From contig JBAIAC010000010.1 of NCBI GenBank assembly GCA_037349315.1, positions 29,924,001 to 29,988,000 on the forward strand: 64,000 bases of DNA, given 5' to 3'. Numbering within the stretch: position 1 is the stretch's first letter; each line of letters begins with the position of its first letter. The notes under the pieces are model-generated. The model was not told the origin of the DNA, made no database searches, and saw only the letters and a list, made by a program, of their open reading frames with translations. Shown one piece after another: positions 10,400 through 21,378 of the stretch. A program made the translations under genes and the position numbers. Source of the stretch: Chelydra serpentina (taxonomy: Eukaryota; Chordata; Testudines; Chelydridae).

Positions 10400-10616
10400 A
10401 CTGTGCTTTATGGAAATATTAATTAATCCTTTCATCGCCCTTGTGAGACAGGAAAATATTAGCAATTCCATTTCACCAATGAGAAAACACACAGAGAGCG
10501 GCACAAGCAACCTGCCTAAAATCACAGAGGAAATCAATGTCTGAGCCAGGATTGGAATGCAGAAGTTCTTAGTGCCTAGTGATTCCTTAGCCCATCAGAC
10601 CACATCTTTCTGGCTA
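10400..10616 (-). mobile_element. MIR-type SINE
   Basis: Shows the CORE-SINE pattern: ttgtgagacaggaaaat, ttcaccaatgagaaaaca, aacctgcctaaaatcacaga, ctgagccaggattggaatgc, with the decayed tRNA-like head at the right end. It lies on minus. Confidence 0.6.
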
Positions 10617-11344
10617 ATTTGATGGGGCTGAATTCCAAAGTCTGTGCGAGGTCAACGACTAAGTAGGGGCTGAGAGCACTGACCTTATCTAACCATAGGA
10701 ATAGGAGGAGACAATTACACACATAACATTCAGTAGTAGGTCCCAATCAAAACAGATTATCTGAAATGTTTTAATTAAATGCGTGTGCATCTGCCTGTGT
10801 AAATGTCAGCATAGTCATGCAAGAGGAAATACAAGAAGGCCAGAGGAATACTTTGGCCATTCCCTGAGAAATATATCCTTGCCCTGACTCCTTTGCTGAT
10901 GAAAACCTTCAAAGAGAAGTAAGACTTCAACTAATGGAATCCTCGGCGGCGGATATAGACAGGGTCTATGGATCTGGTCCAGGAGCTAGCAGAGTGCCCA
11001 GTGACCCACAAGGTTTGGATGCAAGGATCCTTGAGGCTTCTTTTGCTGGAGAATGCTATGGTCCACCTTGGGAAATAGCAGAAAGTAAGCACTGGCAGGG
11101 TAGGGAGCCAGGAATGTCACAAGCATTTCTGGGAGAGAGCTATTGTACTGTCTCTAAACTCTCCTTCCTAGGCAAAGTCATCAGACAGGGTGGCAACAAC
11201 CACATGTCAACAAAAGCTAGCAACTGCTGGAACTATAGACTCCTCTTAATCAGCCTTCAAATTAGGTCATGGCATGGAGATGGGCCTAGCAGCACTAATG
11301 TATGATCTCATTATGGGTATGGATAGAATACAAACTTCAGTGCT
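10617..11344. other. Non-coding, mostly unique DNA
   Basis: A 123-codon open frame at 10934-11305 (plus) has no recognisable domain, no membrane segment and no repeat origin. It is within chance length for this amount of sequence. Confidence 0.5.
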
Positions 11345-11885
11345 TATACTACTCATTCTTTTTCTATCTAGGTACTTATATTGCTCCATCACCATAACAT
11401 CTCAGCACCTCACAAACATTAATGAACTTACCCTTATAACACCCCTGCTAGGTAGGGTAGTAGTATCCCCATTTTACAGATGAGGAACTCAGGTACAGAG
11501 AGATCAAGTTGTTGTGAAGGCCAAGACTATAACAGGGTTAAAAAAAAGAACTAGATAAGTTTGTGGAGGATAGGTCCATCAATGGCTATTAGCCAGGATG
11601 GACAGGGATGGTGTCCCTAGCCTCTGTTTGCCAGAAGCTGGGAATGGGCAACAGGGGATGGATCACTTGATGATTACCTGTTCTGTCCATTCCTTCTGGG
11701 GCACCTGGCATTGTCCACTGTTGGAAAACAGGATAGTGGGCTAGATGGGCCTTTGGTCTGACCCAGTATGGCCGTTCTTATGTTCTTAAGTAATGTGCAC
11801 ACAGTAAATCTGTGGCAGAGTTTAGAACTGAATCCAGATCACCCAAGTCGCAGTCAAGTGCCTTCACTGCTGATCATCCTTCTTG
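11345..11885 (-). mobile_element. MIR-type SINE split by a CR1 insertion
   Basis: The left part (to about 11512) carries the MIR words cctcacaaacattaatgaac and ccattttacagatgaggaac, then agagagatcaag. The right part (from about 11789) resumes with cacacagtaaatctgtggc, cagagtttagaactgaatcc, and the head region near gtcaagtgcc. The two parts join in normal MIR order once the CR1 at 11513-11788 is removed, so the SINE was there first. Confidence 0.7.
11513..11788 (+). mobile_element. CR1 LINE 3' end inserted in a MIR
   Basis: A 5'-truncated CR1. It starts near tgttgtgaaggccaagacta, passes through caatggctattagccaggat, the ggcacctggcattgtccact block and ctagatgggcctttggtctg, and ends ccgttcttatgttctta. 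The surrounding MIR suggests a short duplication of about AAGT at the junctions. Only 3'-UTR sequence is present, with no coding capacity. Confidence 0.85.
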
Positions 11886-12266
11886 TCTCCTGATGCTCAG
11901 CCCAGTGCTCCTTCCCATAGGCCACAGATTACTTTAATAACATCTCTCCTACTCTCAACACTGTTGAGCACAAGGTGCTTCTCACCTAATTACATGACAT
12001 AAAAGGAGCAAATGACAGCACTCCAATGGTTTCCATCATTTCGCTCATGAATGAGTCAGAGTGGAGGTGGTTAGCTATTCTTATGCCCAAAGAGCAAAAG
12101 AACCAATGGAGTCAAGTAGGCATCTATATCCCCTCCTCTGCAATATCTATGAAACCACTTAGAGACTGTGGCCAGAGTTGCTCAAAACTTATCTGTTGTC
12201 TTTCATGGGAAATTTTAACCACGCTCTCCCCGCCCCCCTGCAAAAATGCCACATGAAAATATTTTG
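11886..12266. other. Non-coding, mostly unique DNA
   Basis: No gene or clear repeat. A 76-codon frame at 12026-12256 has no features. Confidence 0.55.
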
Positions 12267-12850
12267 TTGAAATATATATATATTTTTCAGTTTCTTTGAA
12301 AGCAAGGGTTTTTTTTCCAGTAAAAATTTTAATTCAGTTCTTGAAAAATGAATTTTTTTTTTTTTTTTTTAAATTCAGTTTCAAAAACCTGAAAACGTTT
12401 TGGTTTTTGATTTTCAATTTCCCCTTGGAAAAAAAAAAGGAAAACAGTGAAGGAAACAACAATTTTAAACAAATGTTTTTCTTATGAAAAGTCATATTTC
12501 GTTTAAAAAAAGGTTTTGATGAAAAAAATTGAGAAAGTTTTGAAAAGTTGAGAGAAAGAAAGAAAGAAGCCCAACAACATTTCTTGGACATCATTCGTTC
12601 TGTTGCATTCAGTGACAAAAAGGGATGGGGGGAGGGAAGGGAAGGGAGGAGAAAAACAGCAGGGGAAAAAAAAAAAAGAAAAATGTGAAATTCCCAAATC
12701 TTGAAATTTCCAGTTTTGATGAAAAACAAGAAAAAAAAATTAAAAATCCCATCCCTCCCACACGTTTAAAGAAAGTTTTTCTTAAAAAAAAAAAAAAAAA
12801 AAAAAAAAAGCTATTTTTCATTGGAAAATTGATTTAAATGAAAAATTTCG
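12267..12850. repeat. Low-complexity A/T-rich tract of purine and pyrimidine runs
   Basis: Contains long T runs (about 12354-12370), GAAA and GGGA purine blocks and a 26-base A run at 12784-12809. Words built from TTTTCA and TGAAAA recur on both strands. The Phe-rich and Lys-rich open frames here are composition artefacts. No transcript or element ends are visible. Confidence 0.8.
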
Positions 12851-13180
12851 ACTTCCATGGAGACAGCGCCAAGGACACCACAGCATCCAAACTCTTCTCT
12901 TGTGTAGGTTTCGCACAAAGATCCCACATACTCAGCTGGACACATGCTGGCCCAGATCCTCGGCCTAGGAGTAGATGCTCAGGATGTAACACATGTTCTG
13001 CTCTGTCTGAGTACTCAATATGGCTCACTTCACCATAGTATCTGACTACCATCCTGGTCTGATCTGCACCTCATCCAGGGAAAGATTATTTCATTTCTTT
13101 AGTCCCGCCAGGGGAATGAAGCAATAAAGCAGGTTTGCGTGCCAACCCGTTGAATTTTTAGTTTTCAGCATACCCTAAAG

Positions 13181-13655
13181 CAGTGGTCCCCAACGTGGTG
13201 CCCGCGGGTGCCGTGGCGCCCGCTAGGGCATTTATGTGCGCCCGCTGTCAGGGCCGGCATCAAGGAAGGAAGAGGAGAGGAGCATCCGCCGGAGAAGCAT
13301 CGCCACTGAAATGCCACCGAGGAGCGCTACCAGCGGAGAAGCTTTCACCAAAATGCCGCCGAGGAGCGCTACCGGCAGAGAAGCTTTCGCCAAAATGCCG
13401 CCGAGGAGCGCTACCGGCAGAGAAGCTTTCGCCGAAATGCCGCCGAGGAGCGCTACCGGCGGAGAAGCTTTCGCCGCCAAAATGCCGCCAAGGAGCGCTA
13501 CCGGCGGAGAAGCTTTCGCCGCCAAAATGCCGCCAAGGAGTGCTACCGGCGGAGAAGCTTTCGCCGCTGAAATGCCGCCGAGAAGTGTTGCTGCCCGCCA
13601 CACTCTGATGAAGGGATGAATGTGCTCTTGGCCACAGAAAGGTTGGGGACCACTG
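13181..13655. mobile_element. Non-autonomous hAT transposon carrying a minisatellite
   Basis: Inverted ends cagtggtccccaac and gttggggaccactg are flanked by the eight-base duplication CCCTAAAG (13173-13180 and 13656-13663). Both are diagnostic of hAT. The duplication fits the nnnTAnnn preference described for Buster-group hATs. The interior is almost entirely a 42/45-bp minisatellite plus a short GC-rich flank and encodes no transposase. Confidence 0.93.
13291..13592. repeat. Minisatellite of 42/45-bp units inside the hAT element
   Basis: Seven units run from a gaagcatcgcc-like first copy through aagctttcgcc copies to the last diverged copy. Units 5 and 6 carry an extra gcc triplet, making 45 bp. 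Since 42 and 45 are multiples of three and the unit lacks stops, long repetitive frames are open on both strands at about 13183-13763. These are not evidence of a protein. Confidence 0.93.
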
Positions 13656-13689
13656 CCCTAAAGCCACAAACTGCCTGGCTGCAAGGTCA

Positions 13690-14105
13690 AGGTGTTGATG
13701 ATCTGGTTGTGGCAGGGTGCTGCTAGGAAAGCTCTTAATCAGCTCCTGCCACCCCAGCCGCAATCAGGGGGAATGGATTAGGGCTGGGTAAATAGTCAGT
13801 GCTTGGCTGAGAACTGCCCACATCTGCCAATCTCATTAGCAGGCACTAAAAGACTGGGAGGAAATGGAAGAAGGGGGGCGGAGACCAGGAGGGGAAGATC
13901 AGGCTCAGAGTGAGGAAGGAGCCTACTAGTCTGTTGCTGGTCAGGCTGGTGTGAGGCCAAGCTGTGTAAATAGTGGGAAAATGGTGGTGGGAAATGGACA
14001 CAAAATAAAGAGCACGGGTATTGCACCAGCTTGGAGAGTCCTTGAGTCTTTAAGGAGCAGGGCCAAGGGGCCGAATCCTACGGGGTGTGGCGTTCACCCC
14101 GTTAC
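13690..14105 (+). mobile_element. Probable LTR fragment
   Basis: An AATAAA lies at 14003-14008 in acaaaataaagagcacgg. It is followed by a GC-richer stretch ending in cgttcaccccgttaca, which looks like the R-U5 part and ACA end of an LTR. No matching TG end or target duplication was found, so boundaries are approximate. Confidence 0.4.
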
Positions 14106-14197
14106 ATGGGTATTATGATCATCTGACCAATTCATCTTTCCACTCCTTAGACACAAGCTGTGCCTCCCCACTCATCGGTGAGGAAGATCAGTATGGT

Positions 14198-14950
14198 TCA
14201 CCCAGGGGTGAAAATTAATTTCAGCAGGGCCCGGAGAAACAGGGTACCTGGGGTGGAGCAGTGCTGGAGAATAGGGCCAAGGGGCTGGGGAGCTCCAGCC
14301 TGGCAACTCCCCAGGCTGCAGGCCTTGAACAAGGCCTCAAACAGGTACTGGGGTTGCAAAGGTGTAGCCGATGCCAGGCAGAAGCAGCAGGTCCAACCCC
14401 CCCTTGCCAGTGATGAGTGGCCATTACAGATTGCAGTCTGCCCCAGTGAGCGGGGGCTAGATGGTGACTGGCAGTGGCCATAGACTGAGGCAAGGTGGAA
14501 CAGAGGGTTGGGGGTTCCCCGGGGAGGGGAGACCCAGAGTGTGGGGGTACTGCTGGGGCAGAACCCCAGGGCAAAGGGCACCAGGGTCCGGGAGGCACAC
14601 GGGGGCCAGCGACAGGTGAGACACCGGCCGGCAGAGGGTGCTCCAAGGCTGGTGCAAAGAGCTAATTCCTAGACAACCAGCAGGAGGCGCCGCCGGGTGA
14701 GTCTCGCTGCGCTACAGTAATATTAAACACTTACTGGTTGGGGCCTGGCTCTGGTCCCCCGGAAGGGGTGGGGCCTCAGGCAGAAGGGGCGGGGTTGGGG
14801 GGGTCAGCCTCCCCCAGCCAGCCCATCCACGCTGCCTGGCCCACGCCACCCAGGGCTGTCGTGGCAATTTAAAAGGGCCTGGGGCTCCAGCCGCTGCCCC
14901 TTCCCCCCCCCCCCCCGCCCCGTCACTCCCCTTATGCCGCCTTTATGCTG
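14198..14950. repeat. GC-rich composite interspersed repeat
   Basis: A patchwork of GC-rich blocks: a ggagacccagagtgtggggg block, agcaggaggcgccgccgggt, ggaaggggtggggcctcagg, and a 14-base C run at 14903-14916. These resemble LTR-type or other repeats common in turtle DNA as I recall. The overlapping open frames on both strands are explained by GC content. Confidence 0.45.
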
Positions 14951-15857
14951 CCCAGCTGGCCCTCAAGCTCCCTGTCTGTCCCATTTTTATATTAAAAAGA
15001 AGTATTGCTGTTCTGTTCTGAGCAGGGAGCAGAAGCTGCTGCACAGAACAGGAATCATAAAAAAAAACACAAAAAAACGCGCACACAGAAAAAACCAACA
15101 GCTCTCATCTCACTATCTAACTTTAAAACTTTGCTGGAGCCTGTGTAATTAATTAAAACAGATGAGAGCTTCTTTTTTTTTTTAAATGCTGGTTACTCCG
15201 ACAGACTGTGCAATGGAGCTGCAACAATTTCAAAGGCTTCCGCTCCCTGCAGAGAACAGAGCAGCTGCAGAAGAGTTCTTTGAAGAGGAAATGGCACCCA
15301 ATGGGACAGGCAGGCAGCTCAGGGCTGAGCTCAAACAGCCCCAGAAGTCCTAGGGAGCGTCTGAGGATATCAAAAGAGGGAAGATCCAGGCTTAGAGAAA
15401 TCTGAAGAATTAATTTGAAAGACTTCCCACCTTCCTGGAGCTTTCTTCAGTGCAAGCAGCAGTGATTGGAGGAAGGAGCCTTTCACAGATCACATGACAT
15501 TTGACTGAGGCAGTCCTAATTGTTGGGACCTGGGAATTAAGGGTCCAACTTGACTTGTGGCAGGCCTCCAGTGTGTAGTGTGTGGTATCTCTTGCTTAAA
15601 TAGCAAGTATGATGCAATAGCCATGTTGGTTCACATAAACTGAGTTGTGTCTCCAGCATTCTTAATAGCCTCATTAAGTTCTTCTAAAATTGGCTTTAAC
15701 AGTGACTGGCTTATAAAGCTTTCTGCATGTTGATGCAGTCCAGAAGCATGGTGTTTTGCAGCCTTTTCATATAGGTTGTCAGTATTGGCTTAGCTGATCA
15801 GTGTGGCAAACCAAGCTCCTCCACTTTTACTATATAAATCCATGACATGCCCACATC
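14951..15857. other. Non-coding DNA, class unresolved
   Basis: Holds an A-rich stretch at 15057-15078, a T run at 15173-15183, and otherwise unremarkable sequence. A small inverted relation, cagctctcatct versus agatgagagct, lies at about 15099-15170. No gene seen. Confidence 0.5.
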
Positions 15858-16040
15858 TTAAATCATAGAATATCAGGGTTGGAAGGGACCTTAGGAGGTC
15901 ATCTAGTCCAACCCCCTGCTCAAAGCAGGACCAATCCCCAATTTTTGCCCCAGATCCCTAAATGGCCCCCTCAAGTATTGAACTTACAACCCTGGGTTTA
16001 GCAGGCCAATGCTCAAACCACTGAGCTATCCCTCCCTCCG
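15858..16040 (-). mobile_element. Cry-type tRNA-derived SINE
   Basis: Read on minus, the element begins ggagggatagctcagtggtt (A-box-like), then has a gggttgtaagttcaat B-box-like region and a tctggggcaaaaattgggga block. It ends in the CR1-like tail that appears on plus as agaatatcagggttggaagg. A tRNA-derived head plus CR1-like tail is the published design of the turtle Cry SINEs. It is close to the copies at 56193 and 57931. Confidence 0.9.
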
Positions 16041-16044
16041 CACC

Positions 16045-16698
16045 TTAATGTGAAGTAACTGGCATGTAGTTCTGGTCACACCATCTCAAAAAAGATATAT
16101 TGGAATTGAAAAAGGTACAGAGAAGGGTAACAAAAATTATTAGGGGTATGGAGCAGATTCCATATGAGGAGAGAAGACTGGGCCTTTTCAGCTTCGAAAA
16201 GAGACGACTAAAAGTGGATATGATAGAGTCTTATAAAATCTTGATTGGTGAGGAGAAAATGAATAAGGAAGTGTTATTTATCCCTTCACTTAACAAAAGA
16301 ACCAGGGGTCACCCAATGAAATTAATAGGCAGTAAGTTTAAAACAAAGTTTTAAAGGAAGTATTTCTTCACACAACGCACAGTCACCCGTGGAACTTTTT
16401 GCCAGAGATGTTGTGAAGGCCAAAATTATAACAGGGTTCAAAAAAGAACTAGAGAAGTTCGTGTAAGATTGGTCCTTCAATGGCTATTAGCCAGGATGGG
16501 CAGGGATGCAACATCATGATCTGAAAGTCCCTAGCCTCTGTTGACCAGAAGCTGGGAGTGGACGACAGGGGATGGATCAATCAATGATTCCCTGTTGTGT
16601 TCATTCCCTCTGAAGCACGTGGAACAGTCACTTTCGGAAGACAGGATACTGGGATAGATGGACCATTGATCTGACCCAATATAGCCATTCTTACATAA
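16045..16698 (+). mobile_element. CR1 LINE 3' end with remnant of the ORF2 C-terminus
   Basis: Starts in the last part of ORF2 (ctggcatgtagttctggtca) and passes through the C-terminal domain and 3' UTR. The ccaggatgggcagggatg, ctctgttgaccagaagctgg and gatggaccattgatctgacc blocks lead to an end at tagccattcttacat. It abuts the Cry SINE on its left. Confidence 0.88.
16100..16354 (+). pseudogene. CR1 ORF2 C-terminal remnant
   Basis: The 84-codon frame starts MELKKVQRRVTKIIRGME and continues with YEERRLGLFSFEKRRLKVD and RTRGHP. This corresponds to the conserved region downstream of the reverse-transcriptase domain in CR1 ORF2 (compare 46138-46524). It lacks the polymerase domain and the normal C-terminal RLP-type ending, so it is a dead fragment. 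Confidence 0.85.
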
Positions 16699-16892
16699 AA
16701 AATTATAATAATAAAAAAATTTAGTACAGAAACTCCCCAAGATAACGACCTCTTGAGATAGCGATGATGTGAGATAATGATCTTGGCAAATAATGCATTT
16801 TTAAAATCTTGGCCTACTAGGAAACATATTTATATAACTTTCCCAGTCACAAATATAGCTTCTGGAGAAAGGTCACTAAAACATAGTCCAAT

Positions 16893-17015
16893 TAGGGTGA
16901 CCAGAAAGCAAGTGTGAAAAATCGGGACGGGGGTAGGGAGTAATAGGAGCCTATATAAGAAAAAGACCCAAAAATCGGGACTGTCCCTATAAAATTGGGA
17001 CATCTGGTCACCCTA
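16893..17015. mobile_element. Short inverted-repeat MITE (tagggtgaccaga family)
   Basis: Ends tagggtgaccaga and tctggtcaccctaa-type are inverted copies, flanked by the eight-base duplication AGTCCAAT (16885-16892 and 17016-17023). The interior carries two complementary words, aatcgggac and gtccctat, which allow folding. The 8-bp duplication suggests hAT, but the terminal sequence is not the usual CAG type. Confidence 0.85.
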
Positions 17016-17023
17016 AGTCCAAT

Positions 17024-17973
17024 GTTCCTGGCCGCTGTTGTTTGTCATGCCACCGTTCACTCTATTGCTGTGCCCCAATAGCCCTACACTGTCACCTTCT
17101 GCTGCCACCTGCCACTGTGACCTCTGTGAGTCAGTCTCTCGCGGTTCCACTTGACTCTCAGTGATTTCAGCTCTTCGGGGTGGGGGGAACCTCGGTGCTA
17201 GTGGAGACTGGGGCATCTCTTCCATAGAAACACTGTCCACAGCAGGTCTAAGCACTTAGACCTGATTATCAGAAATTTCCGCTCTAGTGGTCACTTAACA
17301 AACCAAAAGACTCTCTATGAAGCCTAATCAGCTCGGTCTTTAAACAGTGGAGAGGTGCAGGTCAAATAGTACTTGTGACTCAGGCAGACCATAAAGCAAA
17401 ACACCTGTCCCCACCCTCTCTCTTAATGCCCTCAATCAGCACAGGCTAAGGACAGTTCTACTGCCCCTTACTCGTACAATAAAAACAACAAGATTTCATT
17501 ACCCCACCCCACCCCGCATTCAAGTGATTTGTAACCCAAACCCAGCCAAAATCTATCACTTGGGGAACACAGCCCTGTTTGGTAGATACCTAGGTAGATT
17601 AGGTGTGAATGTAAATACAATCTGGTCCTGAAGCCTTTCCCCTCAGTTCCCAGCTCATCACTAGCTGTCAGGGAGAGCTCATTTAGACTTTGCTTACAAA
17701 TCATCATTTGAAATTATTAGGTTAGCAAACATCACCGAAATGAAAGCACTGACAGTCACAAAAAACAAAAGCTGTATAAGGAAGCTAGTCTGTGTTCATC
17801 CTTTTCAAATCTATTATACATTTTCAGATACACATATTTTATCATATACAATATATGCTTTTAAAGTGTATGAATGTTTCAATTTAAATTCAAATTCTCA
17901 AACAATCACTAAATTGGTAACACTGCATGTAACTCGTTCACAAAACTGGGGAGGGGGGGTGTTGGGAAAATTC
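17024..17973. other. Non-coding DNA, probably part repetitive
   Basis: The portion 17026-17720 looks like moderately repeated turtle DNA (gccacctgccactgtgacct, gcacttagacctgattatca), but I cannot name a family or find ends. 17720-17973 is AT-rich and unique. No supported gene. Confidence 0.4.
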
Positions 17974-18059
17974 AGGGGGCGTGTACACCCCTAGGGGGGG
18001 TGTAGGGAAATCACTGTGTGGTGGCAGTAGCAGCAGATTCAGTGGCAGCAGAGGAAGTG

Positions 18060-19135
18060 GGACAAGAATGAAAAAGAGGAGGACCTAGAGCAACTGATAC
18101 TAGGGGAGCAATTCTTGGAACAGCTTCACACTAGCCAGCACCGCTTCTGGGCTTGTGAAACCAATGTGGATCGGTGGGAAAGAATTGGTCTGCCGACCTG
18201 GGATGGCCAGCAATAGAGAGAATTTCAGGATGGCAAAGGCAACCTTTTTTGAGATATATGCTGAGCTAGCCTTGGAGCCGCAGTGCCCCATATCCATGGA
18301 GAAGCGGTTTGCCATTACCACCTGGAAGCTGACGACACCCAAATACTACCAATTGATAGCCACACAATTGGGGAGGTCAGCCACTGGGGCAACACTCATG
18401 CAGGTGTGTGATGCCAAGGAAAAGGCACTGTTGTTCCAGGTTGTAAAGCTTTAAATGCTCAGGAGATTGCTGATGGCTTTTGCCCACAAGGCATTCCCAA
18501 ACCGTATTGGAGCAATAAGGACCCATGTGCCTATTTGCCTCCTCTTCCCTAGGGCACAGAATTTATATACTGAAAGGGGTATTTCTCCATGGTGCTCCAA
18601 TATCATGGCAAGTTTACATACTTAAATGCATGGTGGTCTGGAAAGATCCATGCTGCTAAGCGCTTTTGGAACTCCGCTCTATCGATCTTAATGGAGAAAG
18701 GACTGCTTGCCTCCAGGATCACTATGGACATTAATGGTGTGGAGATTGCTCTGGTTATCCAGGGAAAACTGACTAATCCTCTGGCTTTGCTGGTTAACGA
18801 AGCCATTCAAAGGTTGCTTGGAGAGAAGGAGGGAACAGTTTAACTATCATCTCAGTAGCTGGAGAATGGTAGTGGAGTATGCATCTGGCTGTCTGAAAGG
18901 AAGGTGGTGCTGTTTGTAGAAAAGGTTGGAAGCAGCAGGAAAAAATGTGCGAAAGATTTAGCAGTATGTTATACTTTGCACAATATTTGTGAGGGAAAAA
19001 GCCATAACAATGGGTGGGAGGCGGAGATGCAGAGACTTTCTCAGTGGTTTGAGCAGCCAGAAAGGCATCCAATAGAAAATGGAAACAGCCGGGGCAACAC
19101 TGTTATGGAATGCCTATTCATCTTACTTTGAGTCT
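18060..19135 (+). pseudogene. HARBI1-type Harbinger transposase, broken
   Basis: Family landmarks appear in order over three frames: TSQHRFWACETNVDRWERI (about 18130-18190), RENFRMAKATFFEIYAEL, MEKRFAITTWKL, a GAIRTHVPI segment near 18515, LNAWWSGKIHAAKRFWNSAL, MVVEYASGCLKGRW near 18865, and YTLHNICE...GWEAEMQRL near the end. Intact transposases cut and paste the element with a DDE nuclease. Here GAIDGTHI has become GAIRTHVPI (Asp lost) and the GDPAYPL motif has become GKLTNPL (Asp lost), while the Glu of the VE motif remains. At least three frameshifts occur, near 18209, 18455-18590 and 18840. It cannot encode an active nuclease. Confidence 0.88.
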
Positions 19136-19602
19136 CAAGCCTGAAACTGGGCAGCTGAACATCCAGCTACTAAGCCATCAGGCGGGCTAGAGGTGGGATG
19201 GATTGTGAGCCGTTCAGTGTTGTTTCTGGGTGGTGGAAGTGCAGCATTGTGGGAATCCTTATTTTACCTCGTGTCTGTGCACTGATGACTCCTCATAAAT
19301 GAATGTTAACAGGTCTTTACTGTATTAAACTCGAGCACTAGTGAAACAAAAATTCACAGTGGTACAGTACAGTGAAGGGCAGAACATGTATAGGCCTTCC
19401 CTCTGCCACTTCTTGTTCGTGGGTCTTCTGTCATTGAGCGGTGAGGCTTGAAGTTACCAGGGTTGTTAGATGGCTCAAAAGAGCTTGGCTCCCAGGTACA
19501 GCTGATCTCAGTGCCCTGGGTCAATGAAAGGAATGGCCTCTAGGAGCATAGATCCAGGGATACAGAGGGCAGGAGTTGCTGGTATTCCTAGTACCCTGTA
19601 TT
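19136..19602. other. Non-coding interior of the Harbinger relic
   Basis: Sequence between the transposase end and the inserted hAT MITE. No further domain seen. Presumably the 3' untranslated regions of the two convergent genes. Confidence 0.5.
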
Positions 19603-19610
19603 GTCCAGGG

Positions 19611-19769
19611 CAGGGCTTCTGGGGCTCAGAGCTTCAGCCCCGTGAGAGGCGCCGAGGCTGGGAGCTTCAGACCTGTGGGAGACGCCAGGGCTCAGGGCTT
19701 CAGACCCGCGGGTTTGAAAATATTTACCAGAACTCCACTCCAGCCAGCTCCAGCTAAATTAAAGCCCTG
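19611..19769. mobile_element. hAT MITE inserted in the Harbinger relic
   Basis: Ends CAGGGCTT and AAGCCCTG are inverted and flanked by the eight-base duplication GTCCAGGG (19603-19610 and 19770-19777). The interior repeats the word gcttcagaccc in slightly different forms. There is no coding capacity. Its duplication does not carry the central TA seen at the other hAT copies here. Confidence 0.88.
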
Positions 19770-19807
19770 GTCCAGGGGCTACAGAACATGTGCTGCAGCA
19801 GGGCATT

Positions 19808-20080
19808 CTAGCTCTGTATTGCCTCTAGGGGTTGCCTTTGCATATCCCTGTCTTTTCCAATACTGTACTGTCTTTTGCCATGGCCACACTGTCCCTGGCC
19901 ACTGTGACACAGACTTTGGCCAGTCCAAAGATATCTCTGGATCTCCATTTCTTTCTCCATCTGCGTCCTCAAGTGCTGCCTCCACCTTTCTGCTATTTTC
20001 ATTTTTCCTTGGGATTCTGCAGTGATGTCTGCAAACACTTCATCCCGAGTTTTCTGTTTTCCACCCCTCAGGTTTGCCAA
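19808..20080 (-). pseudogene. Second exon of a Myb/SANT-like Harbinger protein, decayed
   Basis: On minus the frame opens with LRGGKQKTRDEVFADI, matching the basic start of the family's second exon (a K/R-rich run followed by TRD(D/E)(M/V)F), then WRQHLRTQMEKEMEIQR, its charged helical part. The typical C-terminal QQ/R-rich coil is not recognisable downstream. It lies below exon 1 (21379-21858) in the transcription direction, so gene order is preserved. Confidence 0.65.
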
Positions 20081-21378
20081 CCACCGAGTTGTTGATAAAG
20101 GCCCTGCTCTTTAGGGTCTGGCCGCTGCCGGTGCTGTGGGGGTAGGAGTAGGAAAACCCCACAAGCAGTTATTGTTTGTATTCCAAAGAGGCCGTGATAG
20201 CATTTTTTGATATGCATTTCTGACTTTCCCTCTGAGATTCTTTCCAGTCTTGAGGGAACCCCAGAGATGTTAAGTGGTGTATGCACGAAGAGGGTTGTAC
20301 TGGAATTTTTGTCAGTGCACTATATGCTGGTTGGGTTTGCTGTTGTGCCTTAAAAGCAAGGTGGAGGGGAAATGTTGGGAATTTGCTTATATGGTGTCGG
20401 AGGGATTAATGTGGGGGCATCTGGGGATAAGCTGGATGGTAATTCCCTCTACATCCCCTTTAGGCTGTCCTGACTCTTGATGACATTACATTAAGGTGGG
20501 TGACCAGGAGGCAGAGAATGGCCTTATTCAAAAAGCCAAAGGGCAGACCAGTAAGACAGAGATACGTTGTGAAGTTATTCATTAGGATGGTCCCCCCAGA
20601 AGTGCTGCGGGAGTGGAAAGGAGTTGCCAGCTATACCAGGGGGGAATGGCTGAGCAGCTATCCCCCATAATATCCAAACCAAAATTGAGCAATTTCTCAG
20701 TGTTAGATTCTGCTTTATCTCCCTTGCAGACGTGGAGAAAGAGTAGAAAAAACAGATAGGGTTCTGCAATGACTGTCTGAAGCATCCACTGTAAGAATGC
20801 AGATTATGTGGACTCGCAAATGGCCAATAGTCAGGGCTTTAGAATGAAACAGAGGCTGACTGCCCACCTGAAGCAGCCATCATTTTGAAAATGTGTACAT
20901 GGGAGCCACATGGACAGTGTGGGCTGACTGAGGAAGAGAGGGAGGTGGGAGCTGGAGACTCAGAAATGTTCCTAGCCCACGTCTGCCTAAAATGGCTGCG
21001 GCCATGGGGCACCTGGAACAGAAGCTCGCATGCCCATACAGCACAATAATAAAGACAGGTATTTACATGCCGAAGTCCCCTTGAGAGAATCCCCCTGGCT
21101 CCGGATCCCTGCTTTTGAACCAGTGACCCTCACTCCCATCCTTGTTTTTTCATTTGTTGTCCCCCCTAATCTTTTGATGCTGGGTCCAGTGGCTCCTCGC
21201 CTTAAGCTCAGGGGCGGGGGGCGGGGGGGGCGGCTGAGGGTCGGTCTTTAGATGTGGACGGGCCTGTGTCTGCCCATCCCCAGAGCCTCAATAGGTGCAA
21301 CGCCCCCATGCCTCCTGGCCTGGGTTTCTGGCTGGGAATTGGACTCAGCTGCTGCACAGCAGGAATTGGGCTCGCCAT
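20081..21378. other. Non-coding interior of the Harbinger relic (intron position)
   Basis: Lies between the two Myb/SANT-like exon remnants. Open frames are under 80 codons and show no domain. It contains a short G-rich run at about 21210-21240 and is much longer than expected for the intron, so other insertions may be present. Confidence 0.45.

Noticed and set aside
10934..11305. 123-codon frame on plus
   Set aside because: No domain, no splice context and no repeat-derived protein signature. Within chance length.
12296..12837. Phe-rich and Lys-rich frames
   Set aside because: They are translations of A/T homopolymer and purine runs, with no domain.
13183..13763. Four long frames on both strands with repetitive peptides
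   Set aside because: The 42/45-bp minisatellite is stop-free with a length divisible by three. This explains open frames on both strands inside a hAT MITE.
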